Assembly (NCBI GenBank): GCA_017416055.1
Contig: JAFQDI010000081.1
Coordinates: 1 to 8,831 of the forward strand
Source of the DNA: Lachnospiraceae bacterium
GTDB lineage: Bacteria; Bacillota_A; Clostridia; Lachnospirales; Lachnospiraceae
Direction: 5' to 3'
DNA length: 8,831 bases
In this document: piece after piece, positions 6,763-8,831 of the stretch
Numbering within the stretch: position 1 is the first letter of the stretch
Layout: every line of letters starts with the position of its first letter
Notes under the pieces: generated by a model
Database searches by the model: none
What the model was told of the DNA's origin: nothing
What the model saw: the letters and a program-made list of their open reading frames with translations, nothing else
Translations under genes and position numbers: made by a program

Positions 6763-6767
6763 ACGCC

Positions 6768-8831
6768 GTGGATAAGTACGAGTTCAATATCAAAATCGAC
6801 AAAATGAAAAAGGCTGTGGAGCGAAAAGATTACGCAACTGCAGCAAAGGTTGCTGACGGCCTCAACTGGGAAAAATCGACCAATGCAAAGGTTCTGATGA
6901 TGATCGCCCAGGTATATGAGAAATTGGAACGCTACAGCGATGCGCGCAGCGCATTGAGTGTAGTTTACCATCGCGTGCCTGTCGGCAAACGGATTGTGTA
7001 TAAACTGACCGAGCTCTCGGTAAAATGCGGTGATCTGGACGAAGCAACTGACCTGTACCGTGAATTCCAGGAGATTGCACCGAACGATCCCAGCAAACTG
7101 ATTCTTGCATACCGTATTTCCACCGCGCGCGAGGAGCCCCTCGAAAAACGCATTTCTATTCTGGAGGCTTACCGCCGCCGAGAATTTGATGAAAAGTGGT
7201 CCTATGAGCTTGCCACCCTGTACCAGCAGGCGGGCAAAGCTGATGAGTGCGTCTCTCTCTGCGACGAGATCATCCTGTGGTTTGGTGTTGGCCCCTATGT
7301 GGACAGAGCCATGAACCTGAAGACGAAGTTCGCTCCCCTTTCTCCGGAGCAGGAGGAAAAGCGCGTCAATCGTGAATATTACGAACAGCAACTGAATGAA
7401 GTTGCGGCTCAGTCCTGGAAAGTGGCTCAGGACAGCGATGTTCCCGAGATCAAATCCTTCCAGCGCCCGACTCAGAGCCCGCTCACTGCACCCGCAGACA
7501 AGAACGCGAAGATCACTTCCGATCACATCATGGCCCTTGAGCAGGAACTCGCTCACTCAATCCAGTCCAATGCCGATGACCAGATGCAGCCCGAGACCAA
7601 TGACTGGGTGACTGACAAGCCCATCTCCGTCGACCGCGTTGGCGAAGATGTGGATGGACAGTACACACTGTTCCGCACGGTTGCGGAGGAAAACGGCGAG
7701 AACGGGCCTTCCGATCAGACCAGAACCTTCTCCTTCGGCTCTATGCTTACCAAGACCCGCCGCCTGAACAGTCTGCAGGACTTGAAACTTGATGAGGAAG
7801 ATACCGTGGTTGAGACTGCGTCCGCTGCTGAGGAAGCAGTCGAGGAAACAGTCGAGGAAACCGCCACAGAACTTCCTTCTGAAGATGTTGTTGATGAAGC
7901 TTCCGACGAGGCAGCAGAGGACGTAATCGAAGAATCTGTCGAGGATACTGCTGAGGATACCGTCGAGAATACGGCAGAGGAATCTATCGCGGAAGATTCC
8001 GTCGAGTCGGCTGATGATTCTGACGGGGAAATCGTCGAAGGACCCGCTGAAGAGTCAGCTGAGGAAACCGCTGAAGAGACCGCTGAAGAGACCGCTGAGG
8101 AAACCGCTGAAGAGACTGTCGAGGAGGCCATCGAAGAAGATACCGAGGAACCAGAGGAGGAATACTCCAACGATTCCGACGAAGCAGAGCCCTCTGAGGA
8201 CCCTGTCGATGAGTCCTACGCTTCCCCTTCCGATGACGAACCAATTGACGAGGACTATCTCCTTCTTGAGGAAGAACTTGACGAGCTTCCCACAGAAAAG
8301 ATTTATTGCCAGTTTATTACCTTCAACGATGACGAGCCCCGATTGACTCAGATTCGCGATGCACACAATCTGGCCCACGAGGTGAGCAGTATACCCACTG
8401 CACCTGTCGCACGTATCGCCATTGATAAGATTAATCAGGTAGGTTTCCATGCCACACTGAAAAAACTGAACGGCCGTGACCTGTTGCTGGAGTACGCCGG
8501 TGATCTGGCTCCCGTGATCCTTGATCAGATTCTCGAGGCAGTCAATGAGCCCACCTGCTCGGCAGTGATTCTTCTCGCCGACACGGAGGAAGGCATGGAA
8601 AAACTCGCAGCCAAGGCTCCCGATCTCTTTGATCTCTTCGTTGAGGAGGATGAATTCGACGAGGACGATATCGAGTTTGATCTTTCTGTTCTGGATGAAG
8701 AATTCGGCGAAGAGACAAATAAATCTGAGGAATCCGACGAGACCGATGACTCTTCCGATGATGATCATAAGGATAACGATCCTGATGAAGATGAAGAAGA
8801 TGACCGTGATGAGGATGATGAGGATGATGAC
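6768..8831 (+). CDS. TPR protein with acidic repeat linker and degenerate AAA+-like domain (3' end outside window)
   Basis: The frame is open for 688 codons from a GTG start to the window edge with no stop. Residues about 13-200 are helical repeats of TPR type: pairs around 15-34, 40-73 (MIAQVYEKLERYSDAR), 74-107 (KCGDLDEATDLYREF, APND) and 147-180 (ELATLYQQAGKADECVSLC). I recall a Lachnospiraceae family with a very similar N-terminus, but no search was possible. Residues about 200-340 are polar linker. Residues about 342-509 are strongly acidic, Glu/Asp/Thr/Ala/Val-rich, with six tandem tetrapeptides at 427-450. Residues 511-625 are globular: RDLLLEYAGDL resembles a Walker B strand, AVILLADTEEGMEKLAA a sensor strand and helix, and APDLFDLF the NPgLrsRF motif of CbbX/SpoVK-type AAA+ proteins. 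No Walker A is visible. Residues 626-688 are again very acidic. It is probably cytoplasmic: no signal peptide or membrane segment is seen. It is the fourth operon gene, 27 bases after recR. Function unknown; a scaffold role is a guess. Confidence 0.8.
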   Translation, partial: MDKYEFNIKIDKMKKAVERKDYATAAKVADGLNWEKSTNAKVLMMIAQVYEKLERYSDARSALSVVYHRVPVGKRIVYKLTELSVKCGDLDEATDLYREFQEIAPNDPSKLILAYRISTAREEPLEKRISILEAYRRREFDEKWSYELATLYQQAGKADECVSLCDEIILWFGVGPYVDRAMNLKTKFAPLSPEQEEKRVNREYYEQQLNEVAAQSWKVAQDSDVPEIKSFQRPTQSPLTAPADKNAKITSDHIMALEQELAHSIQSNADDQMQPETNDWVTDKPISVDRVGEDVDGQYTLFRTVAEENGENGPSDQTRTFSFGSMLTKTRRLNSLQDLKLDEEDTVVETASAAEEAVEETVEETATELPSEDVVDEASDEAAEDVIEESVEDTAEDTVENTAEESIAEDSVESADDSDGEIVEGPAEESAEETAEETAEETAEETAEETVEEAIEEDTEEPEEEYSNDSDEAEPSEDPVDESYASPSDDEPIDEDYLLLEEELDELPTEKIYCQFITFNDDEPRLTQIRDAHNLAHEVSSIPTAPVARIAIDKINQVGFHATLKKLNGRDLLLEYAGDLAPVILDQILEAVNEPTCSAVILLADTEEGMEKLAAKAPDLFDLFVEEDEFDEDDIEFDLSVLDEEFGEETNKSEESDETDDSSDDDHKDNDPDEDEEDDRDEDDEDDD
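8046..8117 (+). repeat. 12-base tandem repeat, six copies, coding AEE(T/S)
   Basis: Six successive 12-base units of the form GCT GA(A/G) GA(A/G) ACC (the first ends TCA, the last ACT) encode A-E-E-T/S tetrapeptides at residues 427-450 of the TPR protein. A degraded seventh unit (GTC GAG GAG GCC) follows. Differences are almost all at synonymous third positions (GAA/GAG swaps), so the repeat is in register with the reading frame and length changes would keep the frame open. Confidence 0.9.

Noticed and set aside
6804..6806. Internal ATG as an alternative start for the TPR gene
   Set aside because: No Shine-Dalgarno precedes it, whereas GTG at 6768 has GAGGGAGA five bases upstream.
5880..7556. 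Long minus-strand open frame (558 codons) opposite ybaB, recR and the TPR gene
   Set aside because: It lies antisense to three well-supported genes, begins and ends inside them, has no ribosome binding site, and its product has no recognisable domain order. It is a by-product of codon use on the plus strand.
7715..8170. Minus-strand frame encoding an almost pure Ser/Val/Ala repeat
   Set aside because: It is the exact complement of the GAN-rich acidic linker in the TPR gene. The Ser-rich product only reflects that composition.
8055..8768. Minus-strand frame (237 codons) with hydrophobic stretches resembling membrane segments
   Set aside because: It is antisense to the acidic TPR-gene region. 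Complement of Asp/Glu codons gives Ile/Leu/Phe/Val-rich frames, so apparent membrane helices are an artefact.

Overview
The window looks like chromosome of a spore-forming, low-GC-lineage Gram-positive (Firmicutes, class Clostridia, most likely Lachnospiraceae-like). The evidence is a SipL-type SPOCS/LysM spore-coat morphogenesis protein, the dnaX-ybaB-recR order typical of Firmicutes, strong AGGAGG ribosome binding sites, and a TPR protein whose N-terminal region resembles a family I remember from Lachnospiraceae. Base composition is moderate for such a group. I saw no mobile element, CRISPR array, tRNA or rRNA.

Layout. (1) Positions 16-2033, plus strand: a small PrcB-domain lipoprotein, then a sipL-like gene 59 bases later. 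(2) Positions 2046-2082: a long hairpin that can serve as a shared terminator for the convergent genes on either side. (3) Positions 2084-3688, minus strand: a secreted transglutaminase-like protein with a complete Cys-His-Asp triad, a stalk of about 200 residues rich in Pro, Thr and Glu, and a C-terminal membrane anchor. (4) Positions 3689-4101: a spacer of about 410 bases between divergent genes. It has no convincing gene, two inverted repeats and a good sigma-A-type promoter for the rightward operon. (5) Positions 4102-8831, plus strand: dnaX, ybaB/ebfC, recR and a long GTG-started TPR/acidic-linker protein that is still open at the window end. Gaps are 54, -1 and 27 bases, with no terminator seen between them, so they probably form one operon.

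How the genes fit together. The right-hand operon joins the clamp-loader subunit (DnaX), a nucleoid-associated protein (YbaB/EbfC) and the recombination mediator RecR, a conserved replication and repair cluster. The fourth gene is the least understood. It has TPR-like helices, then a long Glu/Asp/Thr/Ala linker containing a 12-base tandem repeat, then a small globular domain that resembles the second half of a CbbX/SpoVK-type AAA+ module without a visible Walker A, then another very acidic stretch. It is the best candidate here for something undescribed. The left half is about the envelope and spore: a lipoprotein, a coat/cortex morphogenesis protein and a membrane-anchored surface protein.
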